From: Bradyrhizobium prioriisuperbiae
Lineage (GTDB): Bacteria > Pseudomonadota > Alphaproteobacteria > Rhizobiales > Xanthobacteraceae
Direction of reading: 5' to 3'
DNA: 64,000 nt
Assembly: GCF_032397745.1 (NCBI RefSeq)
Contig: NZ_CP135921.1
Span: forward strand, 7,304,501-7,368,500
Below, in pieces: positions 40,115-49,302 of this stretch. The notes below the pieces were generated by a model. That model saw only the letters and a program-made list of their open reading frames with translations. It was not told the origin of the DNA and did no database searches. A program made the position numbers and the translations under genes. Position 1 is the stretch's first letter, and the number at the start of each line of letters is the position of its first letter.

Positions 40115-40813
40115 TTAGTCGACCCGGTAGGTGCGGCCACCGTCGCCGAGCCGGAAGTCGGCCAGCACGGTTTCCCCGGCGATTGCCGTCTGCCCCTCGG
40201 AGACCAGCGACTTCGAGCCCTCGGGCAGGAACACGTCCAGCCGCGAACCGAACCGGATCAAGCCAAAACGCTCGCCGGCACCAATCGTCTGACCTTCGCG
40301 CACGAACGAGACGATACGCCGCGCCACCAGTCCCGCGATCTGGATGACGCCGATCTGCCCCGCCGGTGTCGAGATCACCAGCGAATTGCGCTCATTGTCC
40401 TCGCTGGCCTTGTCGAGTTCGGCGTTGATGAACTTGCCGGGCCGATAAGCGATGCGTTCGATCCGGCCCGCGACCGGACTGCGGTTCACATGGCAGTTGA
40501 AGACACTCATGAAGATCGAGATGCGCGGCAGCGGCTTGTCACCGAGCCCGAGTTCGGCCGGCGGGACCACCTGGGTGACCATCGACACCCGGCCATCGGC
40601 CGGTGCGACAACGATGCCCTCCCGCACCGGGGTCACCCGCACCGGATCACGGAAGAACAGCGCGCACCACACCGTCAGCCCGGCGCCGATCCAGCCGAGC
40701 GGAGACCAGATATAGAACAACACCAGGCTCGCAAGCGCGAAGCCGCCGATGAACGGATAACCTTCCGGGTGGATCGGAGGAATTTGCGCGCGAATCGAAT
40801 TGGCAATGGACAT
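40115..40813 (-). CDS. psd: Phosphatidylserine decarboxylase proenzyme
   Basis: A 232-residue short-form (bacterial type II-like) decarboxylase converting phosphatidylserine to phosphatidylethanolamine. The autocleavage site is the Gly-Ser in [15 protein letters not shown], which yields the pyruvoyl group on the small C-terminal alpha chain. An N-terminal hydrophobic region anchors the protein, and [15 protein letters not shown] is the conserved central motif. It is 90 bases upstream of pssA and 38 bases downstream of the Atm1-type exporter, all on the minus strand. Confidence 0.94.
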   Translation of the reverse strand: MSIANSIRAQIPPIHPEGYPFIGGFALASLVLFYIWSPLGWIGAGLTVWCALFFRDPVRVTPVREGIVVAPADGRVSMVTQVVPPAELGLGDKPLPRISIFMSVFNCHVNRSPVAGRIERIAYRPGKFINAELDKASEDNERNSLVISTPAGQIGVIQIAGLVARRIVSFVREGQTIGAGERFGLIRFGSRLDVFLPEGSKSLVSEGQTAIAGETVLADFRLGDGGRTYRVD

Positions 40814-40851
40814 CTGTTCAACCTGAAAGGGGCAATGGGAGTGGACGCCAG

Positions 40852-42804
40852 CTACTCGGCAGCGTCCGGAGTGGCGAGCGGATCGTCGAGGTGCGGCGCG
40901 GCATGCGTCGGCGGATCGATTTCGCCGGTCTGCGCCAGCTTCTCACGCGCCTCTTCCGCCTCACGTTGCCTGTTCCACATGCTGGCGTAAAGCCCGTTTG
41001 CGGCCAAAAGTTGCGCGTGCCGCCCACGTTCGGTGATCTGCCCCTGATCGAGGACGATAATCTCGTCCGCCCCGACGATGGTCGACAGCCGGTGCGCAAT
41101 CACCAGCGACGTCCGGTTGCGCGATACCCGTTCCAGCGAATCCTGGATTTCCCGCTCGGTGTGGCTGTCGAGCGCCGAGGTCGCCTCGTCCAGCAGCAGG
41201 ATCGGCGGCGCCTTCAGGACCGTGCGCGCAATCGCGACACGCTGCTTCTCGCCGCCGGACAGCTTCAAGCCGCGCTCGCCGACCTCGGTCTCATAGCCCT
41301 TGGGCGACATGCGAATGAAGCCGTCGATCTGCGCAAGGCCGGCCGCCTCTTCGACCTCGGCGTCGGTGGCGCCCCAGCGGCCGTAGCGGATGTTGTAGCG
41401 GATGGTGTCATTGAACAGCACGGTGTCCTGCGGCACCATGCCGATCGACTCCCGCAGCGACGCCTGGGTCACGGCGCGGATGTCCTGGCCATCGATCAGG
41501 ATGCGGCCGCCGCTGACATCATAGAGCCGGAACAGCAGTCGCGAAATCGTCGACTTCCCGGCGCCGGACGGTCCGACGATGGCCACCGTATGGCCAGCCG
41601 GAACGTCAAAGCTCAGGCCTTTCAGGATCGGGCGATCCGGATCGTAGGAAAAGAACACGTTCTCGAAGCGCACCGCACCCTGCGCTATCCGCAGCGGCTG
41701 TGCGCCGGGAAGGTCCTTTACCTCGGGATTTTTGGCAAGCACGTCGAACATCTTCTCGATGTCGATGACGGCCTGTTTGATTTCACGATAGACCATGCCC
41801 ATGAAGTTCAGCGGCTGGTAGAGCTGGATCATCATGGAGTTGACCAGCACGAAATCACCAACGGTGTTGACACCCTTGCGAATGTCGATCACGCACATCA
41901 GCATGGTCGCGGTCAGGCCGCAGGTGAAGATCACCGCCTGGCCGACGTTCAGCCACGCCAGCGAGGTGTAGGTCTTGACGCTGGCGTTTTCGTAACGCGC
42001 CATCGAGCGATCATAGCGCTGGGCTTCACGTTCCTCCGCGCTGAAGTACTTCACCGTCTCATAGTTGAGCAGCGAGTCGATGGCCTTGGTGTTCGCCTCG
42101 GTGTCGGAATCGTTCATCTTGCGGCGGATTTCGATCCGCCACTCGGTCGCGACATAGGTGAAGTACATATAGAGCACGACGGTTAAGAGCGTCGCCAGCA
42201 CGTAGCGCCAGTCGAACTGCCACAGCAGCACGCCCATCAACAGCACGACCTCGATGACGGTCGGCACCAGTTGCAGGATCACCATGCGCACGATGGTTTC
42301 GATGCCGGTGCGGCCACGCTCGAGAACGCGGGTCAAGCCGCCGGTCTTGCGCTCGAGATGGAAGCGCAGCGACAGTTCGTGCATGTGGACGAAGGTGAGA
42401 TAGGCCAGACGCCGCACCGCGTGCATTGCCACCTGGGCGAAGATACCGTCCCGCCACTGCGTCAGCACCGCCATGACCACGCGCATGAAGCCGTAGCTCA
42501 CGGTCAGGATCAGCGGCGAGGCGATCAGCCAGGTGGTCCAGTCCGCCGACGGGATCGGTGAAGTGTTGGTCCCGGTCAGGGCGTCGATGGCCCATTTGAA
42601 AGTGAACGGCACCGCCAGCGTCGCCAGTTTGGCGATCAGCAGCAGCACCATGGCCCAGACCACGCGCATCTTCAGGTCGGCACGGTCGCCGGGCCAGATA
42701 TAGGGCCAGAGCCGGACCAGCGTCCCGAGCAGCGAACCGCGCTCGGCCGCAGCCGTTGGCGACTCCTGCGGAACCTGCGGTGGCAAAGAGGAAGTTTCGG
42801 TCAT
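40852..42804 (-). CDS. ABC exporter, Atm1/HMT1 type (half-transporter with fused ATPase)
   Basis: A 650-residue half-transporter: six-helix membrane domain (residues ~35-350) then ATPase. The membrane domain includes [14 protein letters not shown] and the family-specific [23 protein letters not shown]. The ATPase has [19 protein letters not shown], signature [14 protein letters not shown] and Walker [13 protein letters not shown]. Atm1-type bacterial exporters move glutathione-linked metals or sulfur species out of the cytoplasm. The start at 42804 removes an 11-residue extension. It is the first gene of a possible operon with psd and pssA. Confidence 0.9.
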   Translation of the reverse strand: MTETSSLPPQVPQESPTAAAERGSLLGTLVRLWPYIWPGDRADLKMRVVWAMVLLLIAKLATLAVPFTFKWAIDALTGTNTSPIPSADWTTWLIASPLILTVSYGFMRVVMAVLTQWRDGIFAQVAMHAVRRLAYLTFVHMHELSLRFHLERKTGGLTRVLERGRTGIETIVRMVILQLVPTVIEVVLLMGVLLWQFDWRYVLATLLTVVLYMYFTYVATEWRIEIRRKMNDSDTEANTKAIDSLLNYETVKYFSAEEREAQRYDRSMARYENASVKTYTSLAWLNVGQAVIFTCGLTATMLMCVIDIRKGVNTVGDFVLVNSMMIQLYQPLNFMGMVYREIKQAVIDIEKMFDVLAKNPEVKDLPGAQPLRIAQGAVRFENVFFSYDPDRPILKGLSFDVPAGHTVAIVGPSGAGKSTISRLLFRLYDVSGGRILIDGQDIRAVTQASLRESIGMVPQDTVLFNDTIRYNIRYGRWGATDAEVEEAAGLAQIDGFIRMSPKGYETEVGERGLKLSGGEKQRVAIARTVLKAPPILLLDEATSALDSHTEREIQDSLERVSRNRTSLVIAHRLSTIVGADEIIVLDQGQITERGRHAQLLAANGLYASMWNRQREAEEAREKLAQTGEIDPPTHAAPHLDDPLATPDAAE

Positions 42805-43016
42805 CAACCAGCCTGGAGCGGCCGGTTGCGGCCGCAAGCCTTCTTAAATCAGAGCGTTTCGGTCCCGATATAGTGGTTTTACCGCCACCAGACACCCTTG
42901 AAGAGAAAAAACTTTCCGCGCGACAGGCATTCGGAAACAAAAACGGACGGCACCGGGTCCATAATCGCACCCTGGCTCGTCTTGACGATGTCGCGATCGG
43001 GTGCCACATCGCCTGT

Positions 43017-43637
43017 ATGGATACGATTTCCTCAAGGATTCGGACGGTCTGCGTCTATTGCGGCTCGGGCCCCGGCACCAACCCCCAGTTCATGGCAGCC
43101 GCCCAGGCTTTCGGAAAAGCCCTCGCTGACAACGGAATCGGCCTCGTTTACGGCGGAGGCTCCGTCGGCCTGATGGGGGCCGTTGCCGCCTCCGTGCTCG
43201 ATCACGGCGGTCATGTCACCGGCATCATCCCGGAGTTCCTCAGGGCGAAGGAAAACGCCCTGAAGCGGGTCCAGGAGATGATCGTCACCAACAATATGCA
43301 TGAGCGCAAGCAGCTGATGTTCGACCGTTCGGACGCCTTCGTGGCCTTTCCGGGCGGCATCGGTACGCTCGAAGAGCTGGTCGAGCAACTGACCTGGGCC
43401 CAGCTCGGCCGTCACAACAAGCCGATCCTGATGGCCAACATCGACGGCTTCTGGGAGCCCCTGCTCGGCTTGATCGACCACATGCGGTCGACCGAGTTCA
43501 TCCGGCCGGGTCTCACCGTGCGCCTGCTGACCGCCAACACGGTCGAGGACATCCTGCCGAAGCTGCAGGAGGCCGCCAATGCGGCACCGACCGCCGTGCC
43601 GGCGACCAACGGCAAAGACGTCATCGAGAAGATGTAA
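43017..43637 (+). CDS. LOG-family nucleoside 5'-monophosphate phosphoribohydrolase
   Basis: A 206-residue Rossmann-like enzyme of the Lonely Guy family. The substrate-binding motifs GLVYGGGSVGLMGAVA and FPGGIGTLEELVEQLTWAQLG (PGGxGTxxE) are intact, as are the catalytic-region Arg and Glu in MHERKQLMFDRSDAF. Family members release free cytokinin bases or hydrolyse AMP-like nucleotides; in bacteria they may be housekeeping nucleotide hydrolases. The ATG at 43017 was chosen because upstream frame extension reads into the divergent exporter gene. Confidence 0.9.
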   Translation: MDTISSRIRTVCVYCGSGPGTNPQFMAAAQAFGKALADNGIGLVYGGGSVGLMGAVAASVLDHGGHVTGIIPEFLRAKENALKRVQEMIVTNNMHERKQLMFDRSDAFVAFPGGIGTLEELVEQLTWAQLGRHNKPILMANIDGFWEPLLGLIDHMRSTEFIRPGLTVRLLTANTVEDILPKLQEAANAAPTAVPATNGKDVIEKM

Positions 43638-43649
43638 CGCGATCCGGCG

Positions 43650-45263
43650 CTACTGCGCCGGCGCGTCGGACTTCACCAGCTTGTACACCACGGAATCCAT
43701 CAAGGCCTGGAATGAGGCATCGATGATGTTGGGCGAGACGCCCACCGTGGTCCAGCGCTCGCCGTTTTCATCCTCGCTCTCGATCAGCACGCGGGTGACC
43801 GCCTCGGTTCCCCCATTGAGGATACGGACACGGTAATCGACCAGCTTCAGGCCTTCGATGTACTTCTGATATTTGCCGAGGTCCTTGCGCAACGCGACGT
43901 CGAGTGCGTTGACCGGGCCATTGCCCTCGCCCGCGGAGATCAGGGTCTCGCCCGCCACGTTGACCTTGACCACGGCGAGCGCGGCCGTCACCTGTTGACC
44001 CAAAGCATTGTAGCGCTGCTCAACATTGACATCGAACTGTTCGACCCGGAAGTAATCCGGCACGCGGCCGAGTGTGCGCCGGGCCAGCAGATCGAATGAC
44101 GCATTGGCGGATTCGTAGGAATAGCCCGCCGCCTCGCGTTCCTTCATCTCCTCCACCAAACGACCGAGCTTCGGATCGTTCTTGTCGAACGGAACATGGG
44201 AGCGTTCGAGTTCAGCCAGCACGTTGGAGCGGCCGGCTTGGTCGGACACCAGCACCTTACGGTGATTGCCGACGGCTTCCGGGGCAACATGCTCGTAGGT
44301 TTCCGGCTCCTTGAGGATGGCGGAGGCGTGGATCCCGGCCTTGGTGACAAACGCGCTCTCGCCGACATAGGGCGCATGCCTGTCTGACGGACGGTTGAGC
44401 ATGTTGTCGAGGGCACGCGACACTTGAACCAGCGTGGCGAGCTTGTCCTGCGAGATATTGATGTCGAAGCTCTCAGCGAACTCCTTCTTGAGTTTCAGTG
44501 TCGGGATCAGCGAGCACAGATTGGCATTGCCACAGCGCTCGCCGAGACCGTTCAGCGTACCCTGGATCTGGCGCACCCCGGCACGCACCGCCGCCAGCGA
44601 ATTCGCTACGGCCTGCTCGGTGTCGTTGTGGGCATGGATGCCGAGATTGGCCCCGGGGATATGCTTGACCACCTCGCCGACGATTGCCTCGACTTCATGG
44701 GGCATGGTGCCGCCATTGGTGTCACACAGCACCACCCAGCGCGCACCGGACTCATAGGCCGCCTTGGCACAGGCGACCGCATACTCCGGATTCGATTTGA
44801 AGCCGTCGAAGAAATGCTCGCAATCGACCAGCACTTCGCGCCCTCTGGTCTTCGCCGCCGCGACGCTGTCGCGGATCGAAGCCAGGTTCTCCTCATTGGT
44901 GGTCTCAAGCGCGACCTTCACCTGGTAATCGGAGGCCTTGGCGACGAAGCAGATCGCGTCGGCTTTGGCATCGAGCAGCGTCGCAAGCCCCGGATCGTTG
45001 GAGGCGGAACGCCCGGGACGCCGCGTCATGCCGAACGCCGTGAAGGTGGCGTGATTGAGCTTCGGATTGACGGCGAAGAAGTCTGTATCGGTCGGGTTGG
45101 CGCCGGGATAACCGCCCTCGACATAATCGACACCGAGATCGTCCAGCATCTGCGCGATCAGTCGCTTGTCGTGTACGGTAAAATCGACCCCATTGGTCTG
45201 TGCACCGTCACGTAGCGTGGTGTCGAACAGGTAAAGCCGCTCTCTGGGTGTCGCGGATGTCAT
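43650..45263 (-). CDS. cimA: (R)-citramalate synthase
   Basis: A 537-residue enzyme condensing pyruvate and acetyl-CoA to citramalate, the threonine-independent entry to isoleucine. The TIM-barrel start LYLFDTTLRDGAQTNGVDF has the divalent metal Asp and catalytic Arg; GIHAHNDTEQAVANSLAAV carries the metal His pair; and the C-terminal regulatory LeuA-like domain is present from about residue 390. The DGAQTNG signature is that of the citramalate synthase rather than isopropylmalate synthase subgroup. It overlaps the upstream GNAT gene by four bases, so it is the last gene of the cysS operon. Confidence 0.92.
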   Translation of the reverse strand: MTSATPRERLYLFDTTLRDGAQTNGVDFTVHDKRLIAQMLDDLGVDYVEGGYPGANPTDTDFFAVNPKLNHATFTAFGMTRRPGRSASNDPGLATLLDAKADAICFVAKASDYQVKVALETTNEENLASIRDSVAAAKTRGREVLVDCEHFFDGFKSNPEYAVACAKAAYESGARWVVLCDTNGGTMPHEVEAIVGEVVKHIPGANLGIHAHNDTEQAVANSLAAVRAGVRQIQGTLNGLGERCGNANLCSLIPTLKLKKEFAESFDINISQDKLATLVQVSRALDNMLNRPSDRHAPYVGESAFVTKAGIHASAILKEPETYEHVAPEAVGNHRKVLVSDQAGRSNVLAELERSHVPFDKNDPKLGRLVEEMKEREAAGYSYESANASFDLLARRTLGRVPDYFRVEQFDVNVEQRYNALGQQVTAALAVVKVNVAGETLISAGEGNGPVNALDVALRKDLGKYQKYIEGLKLVDYRVRILNGGTEAVTRVLIESEDENGERWTTVGVSPNIIDASFQALMDSVVYKLVKSDAPAQ

Positions 45264-45772
45264 TGCAGCGGGCCTTTCGGCGGTGCACCGGCCAAGGTTT
45301 TCTGCATGCGCGTGTTGGCCAGCCACTCGTCGCCCACCGAAAACGTGCTACGCTGCTGATCGACATAACCACGCTTACGGAAGAAGTCGTGAGCGTTATC
45401 GCTGGCATCGACCGTCAATTTGGTCGCGCCGCGCGTGGCTGCGAGCTTTTCCAATGCGTCGCAGAGTGCGGTGGCAACGCCCTGCCCGCCTGCGCTGGGA
45501 TGAACGTAAAGCATCTCGATGTGATCGGCGCCTTTCAACGACGCGAACCCGACCGGCGACGATTGCAGGGTCGCGACCAGCGTCAGGTCCTTGCCCAGCC
45601 GCGCGCCAAACGCCTGTTCATCGTCGGCGGCCGACATCCAGGCCTGCTGCTGCGCCTCCGAATAGTCGTCGCCGGTCAGCCCTTCGATGCTTTCGACGAA
45701 GATCGCAGCGAGCAAAATGGCATCCGCCGGAAGATACGGCCGCAGGCCCACGGATGGTAGCGCTTGTCCCAT
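45260..45772 (-). CDS. GNAT-family N-acetyltransferase
   Basis: A 170-residue acetyltransferase of the GNAT fold. Motif A is HIEMLYVHPSAGGQGVATALCDALE, with the acetyl-CoA pyrophosphate loop GGQGVA, followed by LTVDASDNAHDFFRKRGY. The substrate is unknown. It overlaps cimA (ATGA) and lies three bases after the 37-residue membrane protein, indicating translational coupling across the cluster. Confidence 0.9.
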   Translation of the reverse strand: MGQALPSVGLRPYLPADAILLAAIFVESIEGLTGDDYSEAQQQAWMSAADDEQAFGARLGKDLTLVATLQSSPVGFASLKGADHIEMLYVHPSAGGQGVATALCDALEKLAATRGATKLTVDASDNAHDFFRKRGYVDQQRSTFSVGDEWLANTRMQKTLAGAPPKGPLQ

Positions 45773-45775
45773 AGG

Positions 45776-45889
45776 TCACCAGACTCCGAACAGTTTTAAT
45801 GCGATCACGATTGCGACCGCGATGACGGCCCATTTGAGCACGATGTAGTAGCGCCAGTGCCGCGGAAAAGGCGTATCGGGTTTCGTCAT
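45776..45889 (-). CDS. 37-residue single-pass membrane protein inside the cysS operon
   Basis: A very short gene, ATG overlapping the cysS stop (ATGA) and ending three bases before the GNAT start, so it exactly fills the space between them. The product has a polar, proline-containing N-terminus ([14 protein letters not shown]) and one hydrophobic helix ([17 protein letters not shown]). The exact fit between overlapping neighbours strongly suggests a real coupled gene rather than chance. The function is unknown; a small inner-membrane modulator is possible. Confidence 0.65.
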   Translation of the reverse strand: MTKPDTPFPRHWRYYIVLKWAVIAVAIVIALKLFGVW

Positions 45890-47283
45890 CGCGCGACCTC
45901 CCAGGTGGTGACCGGCTTGCCGTCGGCACCCTTGCCGTCCTTCAGCACCACGCCCATGGCGACGAGTTCATCGCGAATTCGATCGGATTCCTTGAAATCC
46001 TTGCGAGCGCGCGCACTGGCGCGATCAGCGATCAAGCTCTCGACCTTCGCCGCATCGATGCCGGCATCCTGTTGTTTGCGGGATGCCCATGCTGCACGCG
46101 TCTCGGCCAACAGACCGACCAGCTTCAGCGACGCAGCGAACTCATCGCGCGCGCGTTCATCCCCCGCCACGGCAGATGAACGCAGTCCGTGCAGGGCCGC
46201 AATCATCTGCGGCGTATTGAGATCGTCAGCCAGCGCCTCGAGCACGCCCGTCGCGACACGTTCGCCTTTCGCGTCTCCGGCAGCGACATACCAGTCATCC
46301 AGGGTCTTCGCGCTCTCTTCCAGTCCCTTGATGGTCCAGTCGATGGGCGAGCGATAATGCGTCTTCAGCATGTTGAGACGCAGCACCTCGCCGGGCCAAT
46401 CCGCCAGCAGTTCGCGAATGGTGACGAAGTTGCCGAGCGACTTCGACATCTTCTCGCCTTCGACCTGCAGGAAGCCATTGTGCATCCAGACATTGGCCAT
46501 GCGCTCCTCGTGGAAGGCGCAGCAGGACTGGGCCAGTTCGTTCTCGTGATGCGGGAACACCAGATCGATGCCGCCACCGTGAATATCGAACTGTTGTCCC
46601 AGATGTTTCCACGCCATTGCCGAGCATTCGATATGCCAACCAGGGCGCCCTTCGACCGTGATGCCACCCGGTGACGGCCATGACGGCTCGCCCGGCTTCG
46701 CCGGCTTCCAGAGCACGAAATCCATCTCGTCACGTTTGTAGGACGCGACATCGACACGGGCGCCGGCCATCATCTCGTCCAGGGAGCGCCGCGCCAGCTG
46801 GCCGTAGGCCGGCATGGTGGCGACCGCGAACAGCACATGGTCCTGCGCGACATAAGCATTGCCGTTGGCAATCAGCTTCTCGATGATCGCACGCATCTCC
46901 AAGATGTGTTCGGTCGCCCGCGGCTCGACCGTCGGCCGCAGCGCGCCCAACGCATCAACGTCTTCGTGGAACTGACGCTCGGTCTGTTCGGTGACCTTGC
47001 GGATGGCATCGTTGAGCGGCAGGCCCGGAAAATCCCGCGCGGCGCGGTCATTGATCTTGTCGTCGACGTCGGTGATGTTGCGGACGTAGCTGACGTGGTC
47101 GGCGCCATAATGATGCCGCAGCAGCCGAAACAGCACGTCGAACACAATGACGGGCCGCGCGTTGCCGATGTGCGCGAAGTCGTAGACCGTCGGTCCGCAG
47201 ACATACATGCGCACGTTGTTGCGATCGAGCGGCACGAAGGCCCGCTTGTCCTTGGTCAGCGTATCGTAGAGCTTCAGCTCCAT
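45886..47283 (-). CDS. cysS: Cysteinyl-tRNA synthetase
   Basis: A class I synthetase of 465 residues, normal length. The HIGH signature is in [18 protein letters not shown] with the first zinc Cys. The KMSKS signature is [14 protein letters not shown]. Later zinc ligands occur in [23 protein letters not shown] and [11 protein letters not shown]. It is the first gene of the operon with the 37-residue membrane protein, GNAT and cimA. The start at 47283 follows a GGAACCT-like site on the minus strand. Confidence 0.96.
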   Translation of the reverse strand: MELKLYDTLTKDKRAFVPLDRNNVRMYVCGPTVYDFAHIGNARPVIVFDVLFRLLRHHYGADHVSYVRNITDVDDKINDRAARDFPGLPLNDAIRKVTEQTERQFHEDVDALGALRPTVEPRATEHILEMRAIIEKLIANGNAYVAQDHVLFAVATMPAYGQLARRSLDEMMAGARVDVASYKRDEMDFVLWKPAKPGEPSWPSPGGITVEGRPGWHIECSAMAWKHLGQQFDIHGGGIDLVFPHHENELAQSCCAFHEERMANVWMHNGFLQVEGEKMSKSLGNFVTIRELLADWPGEVLRLNMLKTHYRSPIDWTIKGLEESAKTLDDWYVAAGDAKGERVATGVLEALADDLNTPQMIAALHGLRSSAVAGDERARDEFAASLKLVGLLAETRAAWASRKQQDAGIDAAKVESLIADRASARARKDFKESDRIRDELVAMGVVLKDGKGADGKPVTTWEVAR

Positions 47284-47660
47284 AGGTTCCCACCCAGCAA
47301 GTTTGCAGCCGTCATCGGACCGGCTGGCCAGGCGTCTATCGATCTCTTGTGAGAAAAGACGACCTCAGCCAGCGAATCGCTAGCTAATAATCTCGCGGCA
47401 AATGCCGAAAATAGAGAAAAGGCCGTTCATGGGCGGCACCATGCGGCAGCGGGGGCGCCTGCGTCAAGGGACGGCCACCGCTTTGGCGCGCTATAAATCA
47501 CCATTTCACTCCCGGGATGAGGCTTCCAAGACACGGTCTGCCGCGCGTTTGTGTGCTCCGGGCGGTTTTCCCGCCCCGGCCACGTTTTTGCCTTGGTTAA
47601 TCATTTTTAAGACGACGGGTTTATCGCTGATGGACCTGCCCTCTTTTGGTCTGGTGATTG
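47284..47660. other. 377-base divergent gap with a GC hairpin (47558-47579) and T-run
   Basis: It separates cysS (minus) from the secreted Cys-rich gene (plus). CCGGGCGG-tttt(c)-CCGCCCCGG forms a stem with one bulge; five T follow after five bases (47585-47589), so on the plus strand it may terminate or attenuate transcription entering the secreted-protein gene. TTAA-N6-TTAA at 47597-47610 looks like a CtrA half-site pair but has the wrong spacing. No gene is supported. Confidence 0.45.
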
Positions 47661-47966
47661 ATGCGAGCTCTTTCCGCGCTGCAAGCCTGCCTGCTGATCT
47701 GCTCCGCCACCGTGGCGTTTGCGGACAGCCGGACGTTCGTGGTCGCCAACCAGCCGGACGGCTATGGCATCGACCAGTGCCTGGCCAATGGCGATCAGTG
47801 CGGCTCCTATGCCGCCCGCGCCTATTGCCAATCACGGGATTTTGCACAGGCCTCGACCTACCACCGGATCGACCCGGCCGAGGTCACCAGTGCCGTGCCG
47901 GCGTCGGCGGAAACCTGCAGCCATTCCGGCTGCAGCGAATACGTCGCTATTACCTGTCAGCGGTAA
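47661..47966 (+). CDS. Small secreted cysteine-rich protein
   Basis: A 101-residue protein with a clear signal peptide (ALSALQACLLICSATVAFA). The mature part has six Cys (IDQC, GDQC, RAYC, AETC, HSGC, AITC), enough for three disulfides. No family is recognised. It is followed by another secreted Cys-rich protein. A TTG one codon upstream is possible, but the ATG at 47661 is preferred. Confidence 0.7.
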   Translation: MRALSALQACLLICSATVAFADSRTFVVANQPDGYGIDQCLANGDQCGSYAARAYCQSRDFAQASTYHRIDPAEVTSAVPASAETCSHSGCSEYVAITCQR

Positions 47967-48084
47967 ATCAAGGGCTCGTGTTTCCCGCCACGTCGGTGCC
48001 GTGGAAACGACGTGACGTTGCCCCGAGAAGCGAGTATGTGAAGCCGCGGGCGGCCTATTTTCCATTAAGCCGGAACATCCTGAT

Positions 48085-49239
48085 TTGCTGATCTTTTCGC
48101 TTTCCCCAGGGGCTTTTGCCCGACGGCTTTTGGTCTGCGCCGCGCTCACCAGCGCACCGGTGTGGAACGCCGCCGTGATGGCCCAAGGATATCCGCCGCC
48201 AGGGCAGCCGGGCATGCCGCAGCAGGCTGCCAATCCGATGTGCCAGCGGCTCGAAGGACAGCTTGCCATCATCGACCGCGGTGGCGCGGACCCGGCAAAA
48301 GCCGACCAGATTCGCCGCTACGAAGAGTCGATGAACCGGCAGCAGGGGGAACTCGATCGCGTCACCATGCAGGCCAAGCGCATGGGCTGCGACAGCACTG
48401 GATTCTTCTCGCTGTTCAACGGGCAATCGGCGCAATGCGGTCCGGTGAACAACCAGATCCAGCAGATGCGCGCCAACCTGGATCAGATCACCAACAGCCT
48501 GCAGCAGCTGCGCGGCGGCGGAAGCTCCGATCGCGACATGCAGCGCCGCTCGGTGCTGCTGGCGCTGGCGCAAAACAATTGCGGACCGCAATACGCCGCC
48601 GCGGCCCGCGCCGCGCAGCCCGGCGGCTTCTTCGATAACCTCTTCGGCGGCAATAATGCCCCGCCTCCCCCCGGCGCCATGCCGGACGTCGGCGCACCGT
48701 CGGGAACCTATCGCACCGTCTGCGTGCGCAGCTGCGACGGCTACTACTTCCCGATTTCGTTCGCCACCGTGCCGGGCCGCTTCGGCGATGACGAACGCAC
48801 CTGTAAGAGCCTGTGCCCCGCCGCGGATGCCAACCTGTTCACTTATCGTAATCCCGGCGAGGACATCAACCAGGCGGTCTCGATCAGCGGCCAGCCTTAC
48901 TCGTCGTCACCAAACGCCTTCAAATATCGCCAGGAGTTCAGCCCGACCTGCAGTTGCAAGGCCGCCGGCCAGACCTGGTCTGACGCGCTCAAGAACATCG
49001 ACGACAAGGCGGCGGCTGTGCAGCAGGGCGACATCATCGTCACCGAAGACCGGGCGAAGCAGATGTCGCAACCGCCAGCAACAAGAACCTCGGCCCAGAA
49101 AAAGGGCGGAGCCAGCACGACCGCGCCTGCCGCACCGCCAGCAGCCGCATCGACGGATCAAACGCCGCCCGCCAGCACCGGCGCAACCGGCGACAAGCCG
49201 ATCCGTTCGGTCGGCCCGACATTCATCCCGGCTCGGTAA
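48085..49239 (+). CDS. DUF2865-family secreted protein
   Basis: About 384 residues. After a probable signal (RRLLVCAALTSAPVWNAAVMA), a helical region with repeated QQxxxL spacing (residues ~40-170, coiled-coil-like) precedes the DUF2865 core: TYRTVCVRSCDGYYFPISF, ERTCKSLCPAADANLF and SPTCSCKAAGQTWSDALK. The C-terminal ~85 residues are Ala/Thr/Pro-rich. The start is unusual: the only in-frame start giving the signal peptide is TTG at 48085, whereas ATG at 48178 would lack it. Function is unknown; a periplasmic or envelope location is inferred from the signal and paired Cys. Confidence 0.78.
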   Translation: MLIFSLSPGAFARRLLVCAALTSAPVWNAAVMAQGYPPPGQPGMPQQAANPMCQRLEGQLAIIDRGGADPAKADQIRRYEESMNRQQGELDRVTMQAKRMGCDSTGFFSLFNGQSAQCGPVNNQIQQMRANLDQITNSLQQLRGGGSSDRDMQRRSVLLALAQNNCGPQYAAAARAAQPGGFFDNLFGGNNAPPPPGAMPDVGAPSGTYRTVCVRSCDGYYFPISFATVPGRFGDDERTCKSLCPAADANLFTYRNPGEDINQAVSISGQPYSSSPNAFKYRQEFSPTCSCKAAGQTWSDALKNIDDKAAAVQQGDIIVTEDRAKQMSQPPATRTSAQKKGGASTTAPAAPPAAASTDQTPPASTGATGDKPIRSVGPTFIPAR

Positions 49240-49258
49240 GTAAATCGTCCAGCGGGTT

Positions 49259-49284
49259 TCCGGCTTCCCCATCGGGAAGCCGGA
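49259..49284. terminator. Long perfect hairpin between convergent genes
   Basis: Eleven-base perfect stem TCCGGCTTCCC-catc-GGGAAGCCGGA between the DUF2865 gene and nadE, which converge here. Only short T-runs flank it, so it could work as a two-way terminator in the L-shaped (U-poor) manner. Stability and position support that role. Confidence 0.65.
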
Positions 49285-49302
49285 CCAATCAAATCAGCAA
49301 GA

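Noticed and set aside
47597..47610. TTAA-N6-TTAA resembling a CtrA site
   Set aside because: The classical site has N7 spacing, and one such match in AT-rich promoter sequence is expected by chance.
47402..48091. Plus-strand frame running from the cysS gap across the secreted Cys-rich gene
   Set aside because: It conflicts with the gene at 47661-47966, which has a clear signal peptide and six mature Cys; the product is Arg-rich without domains.
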